A DNA stretch of 64,000 nt from Lysobacter sp. (GTDB taxonomy: Bacteria > Pseudomonadota > Gammaproteobacteria > Xanthomonadales > Xanthomonadaceae), in NCBI GenBank assembly GCA_008015835.1, contig SSGH01000024.1:99846-163845 (forward strand), given 5' to 3'. Positions 43,918-52,570 of this stretch are shown here, in pieces. Both the position numbers and the translations under genes were made by a program. The stretch's first letter is position 1. The number at the start of each line of letters is the position of its first letter. The notes under the pieces were generated by a model, which was not told where the DNA came from, did no database searches, and saw only the letters and a program-made list of their open reading frames with translations.

Positions 43918-44403
43918 TCACCAAAAGCGCCACCACGGTTTCTTCGGGCTCGGCCTCGCTTCGCGATAACCGGTGCCGGCCACATGATGCTGGAACGCGC
44001 CCGGCGCCGGCTCTTGCAGCCCCTCCGGACGAGGAAACGGTTTCGCCTGCCCGAGCAACAGATTGGAGATCAGAAAGTCCAGCAGCGTCGCCTGATACGC
44101 CGCGTCGGCGTTTTCGGCGGACGCCCATTCGGTCGCCCACAACGCTTCGGCGACGACCGCGCCCTCGCCGGTCGCCTCGAGCGCGATGCGATAAACCGGC
44201 CGTCCGGTCCAACTGCGATGAAAGAACAGATACGGCGCTTCGTAGTACACGAACCACTTATCCTCCATCGCGCTCGGCACCAGACCGTTTCGCAGTCGCG
44301 CGAACTCGCGTTCGGAATAGCGCGCCTCGAACGGCAACGGCACGCCCTCCGCGAAGCGCTCGTGTTTCCAAGCGTCGGCGGTCGCGATCACAGTAGCGAT
44401 CAC
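43918..44403 (-). CDS. Protein of unknown function, coupled to the GNAT gene
   Basis: A GTG at 44403 overlapping the GNAT stop (GTGA) gives 161 residues. A TTG further upstream is possible. The N-terminus is hydrophobic and may be a signal. The body has WFVYYEAPYLFFHRSWTGRPVYRIALEA and a Pro-rich C-terminus ending KKPWWRFW. I recognise no family. Confidence 0.65.
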   Translation of the reverse strand: MIATVIATADAWKHERFAEGVPLPFEARYSEREFARLRNGLVPSAMEDKWFVYYEAPYLFFHRSWTGRPVYRIALEATGEGAVVAEALWATEWASAENADAAYQATLLDFLISNLLLGQAKPFPRPEGLQEPAPGAFQHHVAGTGYREARPSPKKPWWRFW

Positions 44404-44840
44404 AATCGCCACTCCCAAACCTCCCCCGCATCGGCATCGTGCGCGGTGCCCAGCAGACGGAACCCCAGCGTGGCGAGGATGCGGGTGGACGCGTTGCGCT
44501 CCATCCGCGTGAACGCGCGCAGTTCGACGCCGGGATCGTGCGCGCGCGCGATCTCCACCAGCGCCGCGGCGGTTTTCGAGGCGAAGCCTCGCCCTTCTTC
44601 ATGCGGGAGCGTGTAATAAGCGATCTCGACCACGCCCGCTTGCGGCGGCCCGACGAACGCGCCGCCGCCGACGCCGCGACCGTCCGCCATCGCGATGTAG
44701 CCGACCCAGGGCGGCCGAAAACCCACGCGGCGGTACAGTTCGGCGGTCGCGAGGCAGTTCGCGATCAACGCCTCGGGCATCGAAGCGATCGGCGCGATCG
44801 GCGCGCCGCGATCGTCGCAGCGAATCAGCGAAAAGGTCAT
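44400..44840 (-). CDS. GNAT-family N-acetyltransferase
   Basis: 146 residues. EIAYYTLPHEEGRGFASKTAAALVEIA carries the acetyl-CoA binding motif (R/QxxGxG/A variant, EGRGFAS). NASTRILATLGFRLLGTAHD is motif B of RimJ/RimL-like enzymes. It may acetylate a protein N-terminus or a small amine; the substrate is unknown. It overlaps the gene downstream by 4 nt. Confidence 0.88.
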   Translation of the reverse strand: MTFSLIRCDDRGAPIAPIASMPEALIANCLATAELYRRVGFRPPWVGYIAMADGRGVGGGAFVGPPQAGVVEIAYYTLPHEEGRGFASKTAAALVEIARAHDPGVELRAFTRMERNASTRILATLGFRLLGTAHDADAGEVWEWRL

Positions 44841-44887
44841 GCGGAGGGCCCTTCGGAAAGAAGCGGGACGGGATGCGGGCCGCAGCG

Positions 44888-45313
44888 CTAATCCGCGATC
44901 TTCGGAATCGACCGGATCGGGCCGCGGAACACGCTGCGCCACGGATACCCGGCGCGGTCGATCACCTCCAACACGCAATCGGAGTCCGCGCCGCCCGGCG
45001 GCGTCAAAAACACCAATTCTTCGCGAACGGACCCCAACGGCGCGGTGCGCGAGGCGAGGTCCGCTTTGAGCGCGTGCGCGCCGACGCATCGCAGCGACAC
45101 CAGATAATCGCCGACGTATTGCCGAGCGCCAGCGGGCGATTCGCGCGCGATGTGAATGATCTGCTCGTCGCCGACGAACTCGCGCTCCACGCGCACCGGC
45201 TCCGCATCCACGACGGGAGGCGACGGCGGCGGAACGTAGCGCTCGGCTGCGCCGCACGCATTCGCGATTGCGGCGCACGCGCACGCGAGGCAGATGGCGA
45301 TGGATCGAAGCAT
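44888..45313 (-). CDS. Exported protein of unknown function
   Basis: 141 residues from the ATG at 45313. A Cys-rich signal sequence (IAICLACACAAIANACGAA) could be a signal peptide or include a lipobox. The mature part is beta-rich with two Cys (SLRCVGAH, SDCVLEV) that may form a disulfide. No family recognised. Confidence 0.68.
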   Translation of the reverse strand: MLRSIAICLACACAAIANACGAAERYVPPPSPPVVDAEPVRVEREFVGDEQIIHIARESPAGARQYVGDYLVSLRCVGAHALKADLASRTAPLGSVREELVFLTPPGGADSDCVLEVIDRAGYPWRSVFRGPIRSIPKIAD

Positions 45314-45459
45314 CGATATTCTCCTTCGAACGAAAGGCGGCGACTCGCATCGTGCGCGCCGCCGAATGCCGCCGACATCGCGCGCCCGAGTCGAACGCAC
45401 GCGACCGAGGATGCGCGACACGGACGACATCGGCGAAACGGCGCGGGCCTTCAGAAGAG

Positions 45460-45870
45460 TCAAGGCGACGCCGACTCGTCGAATCCTACGGCCGATACCG
45501 CCCGACAGCGCAACGGCCAACCCTCGCGGGCCGCGCGCGTCGCGATCTGCGCGGCCGCGTCGATCGCTTGACGCTGCGACGGCAGCGGAACGATCGCGCC
45601 GCCCGTTTGGTGGCACAGCGCGACGGCGACGGCCGCCTCCCGATGCGCGAGGCCGGCCTCCTCTTGCAGAACGTTCAGCACGAACGCCATCGGCGTGACC
45701 TCGTCGTTGCGCAACTCGACGCCGTGCTCGAACGCGCGACCGTCGGCCGTGGGCAGACAAGGGAACGCGAAGCCATCCGGAATCGATGGCGTTGCGGCGT
45801 TTCGTGCGTACCAGGCGCGGAAGCGATCGAACATTGCGGCGATTCGCGGTCGGCGATGAAGCGACTTCAT
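45460..45870 (-). CDS. ClpS-like adaptor-domain protein
   Basis: 136 residues. VELRNDEVTPMAFVLNVLQ matches the core of ClpS (LLNDDYTPMEFVVEVL), and GLAHREAAVAVALCHQTGG with REGWPLRCRAV follows the same fold. ClpS delivers N-end-rule substrates to ClpAP. Here the conserved NDD is NDE and an N-terminal leader of about 55 residues precedes the domain, so this is a divergent paralogue rather than the housekeeping ClpS. The ATG at 45870 overlaps the MAPEG stop (ATGA). Confidence 0.78.
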   Translation of the reverse strand: MKSLHRRPRIAAMFDRFRAWYARNAATPSIPDGFAFPCLPTADGRAFEHGVELRNDEVTPMAFVLNVLQEEAGLAHREAAVAVALCHQTGGAIVPLPSQRQAIDAAAQIATRAAREGWPLRCRAVSAVGFDESASP

Positions 45871-46277
45871 ACGAGGCTGTCGGCGACCAGCAACGCCCAA
45901 AGACCCAGCACCGCCATAAAATTGATCGTGAAGACGATGCCGCGCAGCCGAACGTTGCGCGTCGCGATCTGGACCGCGCTATGAACGATGCGACCGGCGA
46001 CGAAGACCCAAGCCAACGCGATCGCGGCGACGCTGCTCGTATGGACTTGCATCAGGAGGAGGCAGGCGACGTGGAAGAACAACGGCCACTCGAACTGATT
46101 GGAAAGATTCGCGCTGATGCGAGGTTCGACGGCGGCCCAAGGATTGCTGCCGTCGGCGCGCAGGCCGATGCGCCACACCGCGGGCGCCCGCGCCACGGTG
46201 AGCAGTGCGTACAACGAAGCCGCCCATGCGACATGGGCGGCCATCGGAAGCATCAACGATGGCGACATCTCGTGCAT
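45867..46277 (-). CDS. MAPEG-family membrane protein
   Basis: 136 residues with four TM segments. RISANLSNQFEWPLFFHVACLLL contains the MAPEG signature (ExN...QFE), and WVFVAGRIVHSAVQ the third-helix motif. Human members are glutathione-dependent enzymes; bacterial ones are mostly uncharacterised. The stop is coupled to the ClpS-like gene. Confidence 0.88.
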   Translation of the reverse strand: MHEMSPSLMLPMAAHVAWAASLYALLTVARAPAVWRIGLRADGSNPWAAVEPRISANLSNQFEWPLFFHVACLLLMQVHTSSVAAIALAWVFVAGRIVHSAVQIATRNVRLRGIVFTINFMAVLGLWALLVADSLV

Positions 46278-46334
46278 CCCGCGATTATGCCGCCGATGCG
46301 GTGCGCGTGCCCAGCCGACCGGTCGAATGCACCG

Positions 46335-46634
46335 TCAGGGGAGCTGCGGCGCCAGCATCAGCGCCGGTACGCAGAGCAGTCGAGCGATGCCGACAGGCAT
46401 CAGAAGATCGAATAGAAAGTCGTCCGGGCGCAAGCGCCAATACAGCAAACCGAGGATCGAAAGAAAGGAGACGGTCGCCCCAACGGTCGGCACGAGATAG
46501 AGCGCGCCGGAGACGAGAGAGAAAAGAACGACCTCCAGAAGCGAATACTCCTGTTTGAATAACGAAAGCAGGGCCGGGATGACCGCCGCTTGCACGGCTC
46601 CGACGATCGTCGCTGTCATTAACGTGACCGCCAT
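46335..46634 (-). CDS. Small membrane protein of unknown function
   Basis: 99 residues, mostly hydrophobic, with three TM segments (about 5-22, 33-62 and 75-95). No family recognised. An attC-like site lies immediately upstream, so it may be a cassette gene. Confidence 0.65.
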   Translation of the reverse strand: MAVTLMTATIVGAVQAAVIPALLSLFKQEYSLLEVVLFSLVSGALYLVPTVGATVSFLSILGLLYWRLRPDDFLFDLLMPVGIARLLCVPALMLAPQLP

Positions 46635-46661
46635 CGACGCGATTCTCCTTCGATTCCACGG

Positions 46662-46746
46662 GGCTTAAGTGAAGACGCGCCGGGCGTCGGCTTCGCTTCG
46701 AACGAAGCGAGAGGAGGCGCCGTCTGCTTGGATCGCGACGTTAGGC
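46662..46746 (-). other. attC: attC-like site (integron cassette recombination site), degenerate
   Basis: On the minus strand it begins GCCTAACGTCGCGATCC and ends CTTCACTTAAGCCC, with partly complementary arms and a central TTCGCTTCGAACGAAGCGA palindrome. The TAA of the DUF1801 gene lies inside GCCTAAC, as in true cassettes. The R' core is poorly conserved. Confidence 0.45.
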
Positions 46747-47145
46747 GGCGGGCCGATCGATCCTGACCAACACGCCCTTTCGTTTGACGATGTTTTTGTA
46801 GTCCCATTGGATTTCGATCGATTTCGCCAGCCATCGACGCAGGGCATCGACATCGACTTCCCGCGCCGCGTTGAAGACAGCGGATGCATCTTTGAATTTC
46901 TTGCCCACGACATTGAGGCCTTCTTCGGAGAAATCCGCGCCGCTCCAAAACATCAGGCGTATCCCGGCTTTTTGCTTGCTGTACCCGACGATCGGGTTTC
47001 CGTCCAGGAACCAGACGGGGTGTCCGTGCCAGATTTTGCTTTCCGCGCCGGGAAGGCGAGCGTCGGCCTCGGATGCGAGCAAATCGCACACGGCCTGATG
47101 ATCCGGCGATTGCTCGCGGTGATAGCGTTCGATCTCGGAATTCAC
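46741..47145 (-). CDS. DUF1801-family protein
   Basis: 134 residues from a GTG at 47145 with CAGGAGA spaced 5 nt upstream. This decides the start over longer frames that are Arg/Ser-rich. HGHPVWFLDGNPIVGYSKQKAGIRLMFWSGADF matches DUF1801 (YdhG/Fra-like), small cytoplasmic proteins of unclear function. The stop is embedded in an attC-like core. Confidence 0.83.
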   Translation of the reverse strand: MNSEIERYHREQSPDHQAVCDLLASEADARLPGAESKIWHGHPVWFLDGNPIVGYSKQKAGIRLMFWSGADFSEEGLNVVGKKFKDASAVFNAAREVDVDALRRWLAKSIEIQWDYKNIVKRKGVLVRIDRPAA

Positions 47146-47509
47146 GCTCTTCTCCTGTCGCGGAATGCGCCGATTCGATCTTGCGGACCACGAAGCGCGG
47201 TGGGTTCGAATCTCTCGCGGGCGAGATCGCCAGCTTAGAACGCTCGGCATCGCCCCGGAGTCTATCTTCGATCTTCTGCCGCGCGCAGTCTAGGCGTGGC
47301 GCTTCGGCGTCCACAATGAGATTCGTGCGGAAGCCGGCGCCCATACGCGCCCCCGGCACGCATTTCGCCCGAGCAAGCGGCGCCGAACGCATCGCGCGCT
47401 GCGCGTCCTCGACCGCGATAGGAGCGATCCTTTTCTCGTCGGCGTCGAGAAATCGCTTGAAGCCGGAAGCGGCGAAATCGGCATCGCGACACGCGATCGA
47501 TCGCTTGTC
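47146..47509. other. Gene-free interval
   Basis: 364 bp between the DUF1801 start and the TfoX-like stop. No frame with coding character. Immediately after the TfoX-like stop, the minus strand reads GCCTGAGACAAGCG and later GGCTTCAAGCGATTTC, a possible very degenerate attC that I could not confirm. Confidence 0.4.
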
Positions 47510-47830
47510 TCAGGCCGCGCTCGCGACGTACTCGTAAGCCGCTGCCGCAAAGGCCTCGAAGCCGCGACTTGCCGTGGCGGGCAGCGCGACCCACTCTTTC
47601 ATGGGACGGCCCTTTCCGGACGGGTCCCAAAGCGCGGCCCCGGGCATGCCCATGGCCTTCTGATGCTGTGCGCCGGAGAGCTTGAAGGCGATCACGTCGT
47701 TCTGCCGGGCCACGAACGCCTTGCTCGACACCTTCAGACACGGTTTTCCGAACAGATTGCTCGCAACGACGCTGGCGTCGTTTGCGTAGTGACCGACGAG
47801 TTTTTCGTATTCCGCTTGTGCATTTGGCAT
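47510..47830 (-). CDS. TfoX/YjbR-like small protein
   Basis: 106 residues. VVASNLFGKPCLKVSSKAFVARQNDVIAFKLS is typical of the N-terminal TfoX/MmcQ fold. The usual C-terminal TfoX domain is absent. Probably cytoplasmic; function unknown. Confidence 0.75.
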   Translation of the reverse strand: MPNAQAEYEKLVGHYANDASVVASNLFGKPCLKVSSKAFVARQNDVIAFKLSGAQHQKAMGMPGAALWDPSGKGRPMKEWVALPATASRGFEAFAAAAYEYVASAA

Positions 47831-47940
47831 GGTGTTCTCACGAATGGCGACAGGAAAGCGAGGATTGGGGATGCATCGACTTCCGTCGGCGATGCGATTC
47901 GACGGCGATTCACCGAAGACGCGCCTCTGTATGACCGACG

Positions 47941-48336
47941 TCAGGCGCCGCGGCTACGAACCCACGCCACCATGTCTTCACGCCCCATCTCCAAGAGATA
48001 GAGCACGAGGTCTTGGTCGCTCGCATTCGTTGCCTCGATATCCGCACCTTTGGAGACGAACCAGTCGAACAAATCCCGATATTCGAGCGATGCGACCTCG
48101 AAGATCACCGGGTCTCCAAACTGATTCTTTGTATCCAAATCCGCGCCCCGGGCGTAGAGCCACGCCACGCCCTCCGCGTCGTTTTCCACGGCCAGAAAGT
48201 GAAGCACGGTCTCGCCGAGGCGGTTGGTGAGGTGCAGCAAGCCCGGCTCCCGGCTGAGCATTTGATCCGCGAGGGAGAAGTCGCCCGCATAGACGGCATT
48301 GCGGAAGTCGTACCAGGATTGCGGCGTTTCGTTCAT
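47941..48336 (-). CDS. Ankyrin-repeat protein
   Basis: 131 residues containing about three ankyrin repeats, for example LGETVLHFLAVENDAEGVAWLYARGADLDTKN. It has no signal peptide and is probably a cytoplasmic binding protein. Small ankyrin proteins of this size often act as immunity proteins or regulators; there is no direct evidence here. Confidence 0.85.
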   Translation of the reverse strand: MNETPQSWYDFRNAVYAGDFSLADQMLSREPGLLHLTNRLGETVLHFLAVENDAEGVAWLYARGADLDTKNQFGDPVIFEVASLEYRDLFDWFVSKGADIEATNASDQDLVLYLLEMGREDMVAWVRSRGA

Positions 48337-48449
48337 GGTGTCTAGCGCTTGTGTCGAGCCGTAAGCGGCTCTGCGATGCTGTAGGGTCGCACACGCGCGG
48401 ACATGAAGCACGGCCGAAGGGGGCGAATCGTCGGGCGCGTTTCCGAGTT

Positions 48450-48995
48450 TTAATCCTCGGCTTCTTCGGGCGCAGACAGCGACTTGCTGTAAAAACCCGA
48501 CGGATCGAAGCAGCAGACGCGCGTCTTTCCGTGCGCCAACATGTCGATCGCGTCGATCGCTCTCTTCTCGCGCGTCTCCGCCTGCTTCGCAGATTCGAGC
48601 CAATGCACCCAGTCGATCTTGGCGAGAGTTGTTGTGCGACTCCAGGTCTGTTGCGCGGATTCGCTGGCCTCGAGAAGATTCCGGAACGCGGCCGGAAGGT
48701 TCGGCTCGGGCTGATGCGCCAGCGTCGTCAACACGAATGCCGCCGAATCGCCCGCGGCGATCGTCTCGTCTTCGGCGACGCTGGCGGGAATGCGGAACCA
48801 ATGGCCGAGCTGCCCGTCCGGCTCCATCACCGCTTCGAACGAAGCGCCGCCCAGCGCGATTCGCGCCGTGACTCGACCTCTGCGCAGCGAAGAGCCGCTC
48901 ACGGAAGCGGGGACAAGCGCGAACAGCCCAAGCGCGGAGTCCTTGGCGCGGCGAATCGTTGCCGTAAAGCGAGTGGACTGGCTTTTGGGGGGCAT
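48450..48995 (-). CDS. DUF1905/YdeI (OmdA) family protein
   Basis: 181 residues. The N-terminal half is a DUF1905 beta-barrel (ARIALGGASFEAVMEPDGQLGHWFRIP). The C-terminal half is an OmdA/YdeI helical domain (LPAAFRNLLEASESAQQTWS, WLESAKQAETREKRAIDAID). Proteins of this group have been linked to tolerance of bacteriocins and antimicrobial peptides; the role here is not shown. Confidence 0.83.
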   Translation of the reverse strand: MPPKSQSTRFTATIRRAKDSALGLFALVPASVSGSSLRRGRVTARIALGGASFEAVMEPDGQLGHWFRIPASVAEDETIAAGDSAAFVLTTLAHQPEPNLPAAFRNLLEASESAQQTWSRTTTLAKIDWVHWLESAKQAETREKRAIDAIDMLAHGKTRVCCFDPSGFYSKSLSAPEEAED

Positions 48996-49094
48996 GCGGG
49001 TCGGGTGAGCGGATGTGCTTGATGCCTGGGCGGGGCTGTTTTTCGGCGGAGAAGCGGGTGATCGGGAAGGGTTGAACGGATGATCGGGCGCCGC

Positions 49095-49394
49095 TTACTT
49101 GGAGTGCATGAAAAGATTGACTTTCCCGGATCGATCGTGAACCGTAAAGATGTATTCGACGGAAAATTCCTTCCCGCTTGAGTCGATACAGTTTTCGCAT
49201 TTTGCTGTCACGAACCAAATGCTACGGTTATGTACGGCGGTGTATTTCGCTTGGCTCGTCCAGCTGACCTGCTCATCAAGGTATGATTTCGTTTTCTCAA
49301 TCGCTGCGGCTTCATCTATTTTCGGTCGAGCTACCGCTGTTGAGCAGGAAAAGAAGAAAATTAGAAAAACAAACACGATCTGAATGATTTTCAT
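49095..49394 (-). CDS. Small exported protein of lower G+C
   Basis: 99 residues. The hydrophobic leader IIQIVFVFLIFFFSCSTAVA is a signal peptide and contains a Cys that might be lipidated. The mature part has KTKSYLDEQVSW, CENCIDSSGK and VEYIFTVHD. Base composition is clearly lower in G+C than the neighbouring genes, suggesting transfer. No family recognised. Confidence 0.68.
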   Translation of the reverse strand: MKIIQIVFVFLIFFFSCSTAVARPKIDEAAAIEKTKSYLDEQVSWTSQAKYTAVHNRSIWFVTAKCENCIDSSGKEFSVEYIFTVHDRSGKVNLFMHSK

Positions 49395-49440
49395 AAGATG
49401 CCTGATTCCTGGGTTAAACCGCGATTAGTCCCGTAGTCCC

Positions 49441-49470
49441 GTAGCCCGGATAAGCGCAGCGCATCCGGGA
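49441..49470. repeat. REP-like single arm
   Basis: GTAGCCCGGATAAGCGCAGC continuing GCATCCGGGA matches the left arm of the inverted pair at 49983-50068. It is a dispersed intergenic repeat common in gammaproteobacteria. Confidence 0.75.
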
Positions 49471-49526
49471 AGTTACTCTCGCAGATGTCGCTATGGGTGC
49501 GGCCTATGGACTTGTTCGAGCTGCGT

Positions 49527-49585
49527 CGTTGACACCAAGTTAAATCTCACCGTGGTGCGGTTCCGACTTGGACGAATTGTCAGAC
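49527..49585 (-). other. attC: attC-like site
   Basis: On the minus strand: GTCTGACAATTCGTCCAAG at one end and TTTAACTTGGTGTCAACG at the other (59 bp). CCAAG and CTTGG pair, and GTCTGAC pairs with the GTCA part of the other core. It follows the classic 60-bp layout (GTCTAACAATTCGTTCAAG...) closely. The stop of the HEAT-like gene lies in the core. Confidence 0.72.
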
Positions 49586-49915
49586 CGCATCGCCGCGAAT
49601 CCGCGCCAGTCTGTAAGAGGCTTCTTTTCGAATGACCGGGTCGTCAGAATTTGAAAATTCTTGAATCACCGCTATCGCTTCTGGAGTGTCGATGGATCTC
49701 AGCGCCCAAAAGCACTTTTTGTAAAACGAACCGTAATCGTCATAAGCAAGATACTCAAGGTGCGGCTTCAGAAGTACGGCCTGTCTCAAATAGGAAATAG
49801 CGTAAGGGTCTTTTTCCTGCTGAAGAAAGCGAACAATATCTTCATGCATCACATGATCGTCTTTAAGCAGCAACTCGCATTGCTCTTTTACCATTTGTCG
49901 ATCGCCTGATTGCAT
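49580..49915 (-). CDS. HEAT-like repeat protein of lower G+C
   Basis: The ATG at 49915 gives 111 residues. DPYAISYLRQAVLLKPHLEY and DTPEAIAVIQEFSNSDDPVIRKEASYRLARI form two HEAT-like helix pairs. It is flanked by attC-like sites on both sides and its stop lies in one of them, so it looks like a single cassette. HEAT proteins of this size are frequent immunity proteins of polymorphic toxins. Confidence 0.72.
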   Translation of the reverse strand: MQSGDRQMVKEQCELLLKDDHVMHEDIVRFLQQEKDPYAISYLRQAVLLKPHLEYLAYDDYGSFYKKCFWALRSIDTPEAIAVIQEFSNSDDPVIRKEASYRLARIRGDAV

Positions 49916-49923
49916 CACTTACG

Positions 49924-49982
49924 GCCTGACGCTTGAGCTATGCCGCGCCGCAGCAGTACGGCGGAGGCATACTAGCTTAGTC
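49924..49982 (-). other. attC: attC-like site, degenerate cores
   Basis: On the minus strand: GACTAAGCTAGTATGCC ... GCGCGGCATAGCTCAAGCG then TCAGGC (59 bp). TATGCC/GGCATA and CGCCG/CGGCG pair. CTCAAGCGTCAGGC corresponds to the canonical CTCAAGCGTTAGGC. The R'' core is changed. Confidence 0.6.
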
Positions 49983-50068
49983 GCGTAGCCCGGATAAGCG
50001 AAGCGCATCCGGGGTTTTTCGCGCGAACAACACCCCGGATGCGGCCTTCGGCCTTATCCGGGCTACGC
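49983..50068. repeat. Inverted REP-like pair
   Basis: GCGTAGCCCGGATAAGCGAA...CATCCGGGG (49983-50014) and its near-complement CCCCGGATGCGGCC...CCGGGCTACGC (50033-50068) are separated by 18 nt and form a long imperfect hairpin. Confidence 0.8.
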
Positions 50069-50111
50069 ATCTGCGAGTTTCATGCGGAAGACGGCGGGCC
50101 AGGGGCCCGCC

Positions 50112-51548
50112 CTACAACAACCCGCTGCGTTTGATCGAGAGGTATTGCTCGACCAGCGCGCCGGGGAGTTCTTCGCAGGTGACGTCGAGGACCATGACGC
50201 GGTGGTTGCGCAGGACGTCGTGGGCGGCGGCGCGTTGGGCGATGTAGCGGGCGGCGGCGGCGGCGCGAACGGCGCTGCGGACGTCGTCGACGGGTTGGTC
50301 GAGCACTTCGTCGAGGTCACGTTCGCGCAGGCTGGCGACGACGACCAGATGCCGGCGCTGCAGCAGGCGTACGGCGGCGAGCACGTCGTCGATGTCTTCG
50401 TCGCGCAGATTGGTCACCAACATCACCAAGGCGCGGCGACGTTGGCGCAGGGCGAGGTCGGTGGCGGCGGCGAGGTAATCGGTGGCGATGGGTTTGGGTT
50501 GGATGTCGTAGCTGGCGCGCAGCAGCGTGTCGATCGCGGCCATGCTGCGCTGCGGCGCCACCCAACGTTCGTCGCCGCCGGTGGCGAGCAGGCCCACGGC
50601 GTCGCCGCGGCGCAGCGCGATGTACGACACCACCAGCGCCGCATCCAGCGCGCGATCGAAATGCGAAAGCCCGGCTTCGTGCGCCAGCATGCGCCGGCCG
50701 GTGTCGAGCATCAGCAGCAGTTGCTGATTCTTTTCGTCCTGGTATTCGCGCGAAATGAGTTTGCGCGCGCGCGCCGTCGCCTTCCAATCGATCTGGCGCA
50801 TGCTGTCGCCGATGCGGTATTCGCGCATCTGATGGAAATCGGTGCCTTCGCCGCGGCGGCGTTTGATGTGCGCGCCGACCAATCGCGAGGCCTGTTCGGC
50901 GCTGAACAGCGCGAAGCCGGCCAGCGGCGCGAAATTCGGGAACACGCGCACCGATTGCACGGTGCCGGCGGTGCGCGATTGCCGCCACAGCCGCAGCGGC
51001 GAATATAGGCGTAACTGCGTGCCTTCGAAACGAAAATTGCCGCGCGCGGTCGGGCGCAGGTGATACGCGAGCGTGCTGACGCTGGCGTCGTCCAGATCGA
51101 GGCGACGCGGCAAATCGCGCATCGGCCAATCGCCCGGGTGCAGATCGTGAACGTCCACGCGCAGCCGGCGGCCGTAATGTTCGATGCGCAAACGCACGTC
51201 GCGTTCGACGCCGATCGGCCACGCTTCGGGCACTTCGCGCGCGATTTCCGGCGTGGGCGCGCTGCGCAATAGCAGGGCGTCGAGTACGGCCAACACCGCG
51301 ACGCCACCGCCGACGCCGGCCCATACCGCGACGGTGACGGCGTTCAAACTCGCGGCCACCCCAAGCGCGGCCAACGCGACCGCCGCCCACACCAACAGCG
51401 GCGTCGGGCGCATCCACGCGCGCGTGCGCGGCGCGGCCTCCACCGCCAACCGCGGGCGCGGCCCGGACGCGTTCGTCGCTTTCCGGGCGGGCCCGGCGAG
51501 CGGCGGCGGCGTCGAAGACGCTGCGGGCGTGGCCGCGGTCGCGTTCAT
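50112..51548 (-). CDS. DUF58-domain protein
   Basis: 478 residues with two N-terminal TM segments (about 50-95). The DUF58 core is REYRIGDSMRQIDWKATARARKLISREYQDEKNQQLLLMLDTGRRM, where the D of MLDTGRR begins a von Willebrand A-like fold with a partial MIDAS. It is the last gene of the MoxR operon and overlaps MoxR by 4 nt. Such proteins partner MoxR ATPases in envelope or metal-cofactor assembly. Confidence 0.9.
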   Translation of the reverse strand: MNATAATPAASSTPPPLAGPARKATNASGPRPRLAVEAAPRTRAWMRPTPLLVWAAVALAALGVAASLNAVTVAVWAGVGGGVAVLAVLDALLLRSAPTPEIAREVPEAWPIGVERDVRLRIEHYGRRLRVDVHDLHPGDWPMRDLPRRLDLDDASVSTLAYHLRPTARGNFRFEGTQLRLYSPLRLWRQSRTAGTVQSVRVFPNFAPLAGFALFSAEQASRLVGAHIKRRRGEGTDFHQMREYRIGDSMRQIDWKATARARKLISREYQDEKNQQLLLMLDTGRRMLAHEAGLSHFDRALDAALVVSYIALRRGDAVGLLATGGDERWVAPQRSMAAIDTLLRASYDIQPKPIATDYLAAATDLALRQRRRALVMLVTNLRDEDIDDVLAAVRLLQRRHLVVVASLRERDLDEVLDQPVDDVRSAVRAAAAARYIAQRAAAHDVLRNHRVMVLDVTCEELPGALVEQYLSIKRSGLL

Positions 51549-52570
51549 TGCCGGGGCGCTTCCACCTTGGCGAGCAGCGCGTCGAGCACTTGATCGGGCG
51601 TTTGTCCTTCGATCTGCAGCTCGGGCGAGAGCGCGATGCGATGGCGCAGCGCGGGTTTGGCGATGCTGCGGATGTCGTCGGGCGTGACGAAATCGCGACC
51701 GCTCAACACGGCCTGCGCGCGCGCCGCGCGCACCAGCGCGAGGCTGCCGCGCGGGCCGGCGCCGAGCGCGATGCCGGGCCAGCGGCGGGTGGCGGCGGCG
51801 ATGCGCACGGCGTAATCGATCACCGCGGCGTCCAGCGTGACCAGCGCGGTGCCGAGCTGCATCGCGACGATCTCATCCGCGCTCAACGCTTGGGCGACTT
51901 GCGACAGATCGAAATGCGCGGCGGCGCGGCCCGTGCTGACCGCGGTGACCATGCTGACTTCGTCCTCGTGCGAGGGGTAGTCGATCATCACTTTCAGCAA
52001 GAAGCGATCGAGCTGCGCTTCGGGCAGCGGGTACGTGCCTTCCTGTTCCACCGGGTTCTGCGTGGCGAGGGTCATGAACGGCGCCGGCAGCGCGTGGCTG
52101 GTGCCTTCGATGGTGACCTGCTGTTCCTGCATCGCTTCGAGCAGCGCCGACTGCGTTTTCGCCGGTGCGCGATTGATTTCGTCGGCCAGAATGAGGTTGG
52201 CGAAGATCGGACCGCGACGGATCGCGAAACGCTCGGTCTTCGGGTCGTACACCGCATGGCCGCTGACGTCGCTGGGCATCAGATCGGGCGTGAACTGCAC
52301 GCGCGCGTAACGACAACCGAGCGCTTGGCCCAGCGCGCGCACCAGCAAGGTTTTGCCGAGCCCGGGCACGCCTTCGATCAGCACGTGGCCGCCGGCGAGC
52401 AGCACGATCAGGATTTGATCGAGCACGTCGTCCTGGCCGATGAACGCCTTGGCGATTTCGGCGCGGACCGCGGCGGCTTTTTCGACCAGCGCCTCGCCGA
52501 CGATGGGCGCGACCGCGTTCGGGTCGGGCGGGAGCGAGAGGTCGTGCGCGGAGGTCTGAACATCGTTCAT
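51545..52570 (-). CDS. MoxR-family AAA+ ATPase
   Basis: 341 residues. Walker A GVPGLGKT, Walker B LILADEINRAP, a pre-sensor insertion, PVEQEGTYPLPEAQLDRF and sensor-2 type GPRGSLALVRAARA are present. It is a chaperone-like ATPase for its operon partners. Start and end both overlap neighbours by 4 nt. Confidence 0.95.
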   Translation of the reverse strand: MNDVQTSAHDLSLPPDPNAVAPIVGEALVEKAAAVRAEIAKAFIGQDDVLDQILIVLLAGGHVLIEGVPGLGKTLLVRALGQALGCRYARVQFTPDLMPSDVSGHAVYDPKTERFAIRRGPIFANLILADEINRAPAKTQSALLEAMQEQQVTIEGTSHALPAPFMTLATQNPVEQEGTYPLPEAQLDRFLLKVMIDYPSHEDEVSMVTAVSTGRAAAHFDLSQVAQALSADEIVAMQLGTALVTLDAAVIDYAVRIAAATRRWPGIALGAGPRGSLALVRAARAQAVLSGRDFVTPDDIRSIAKPALRHRIALSPELQIEGQTPDQVLDALLAKVEAPRQ

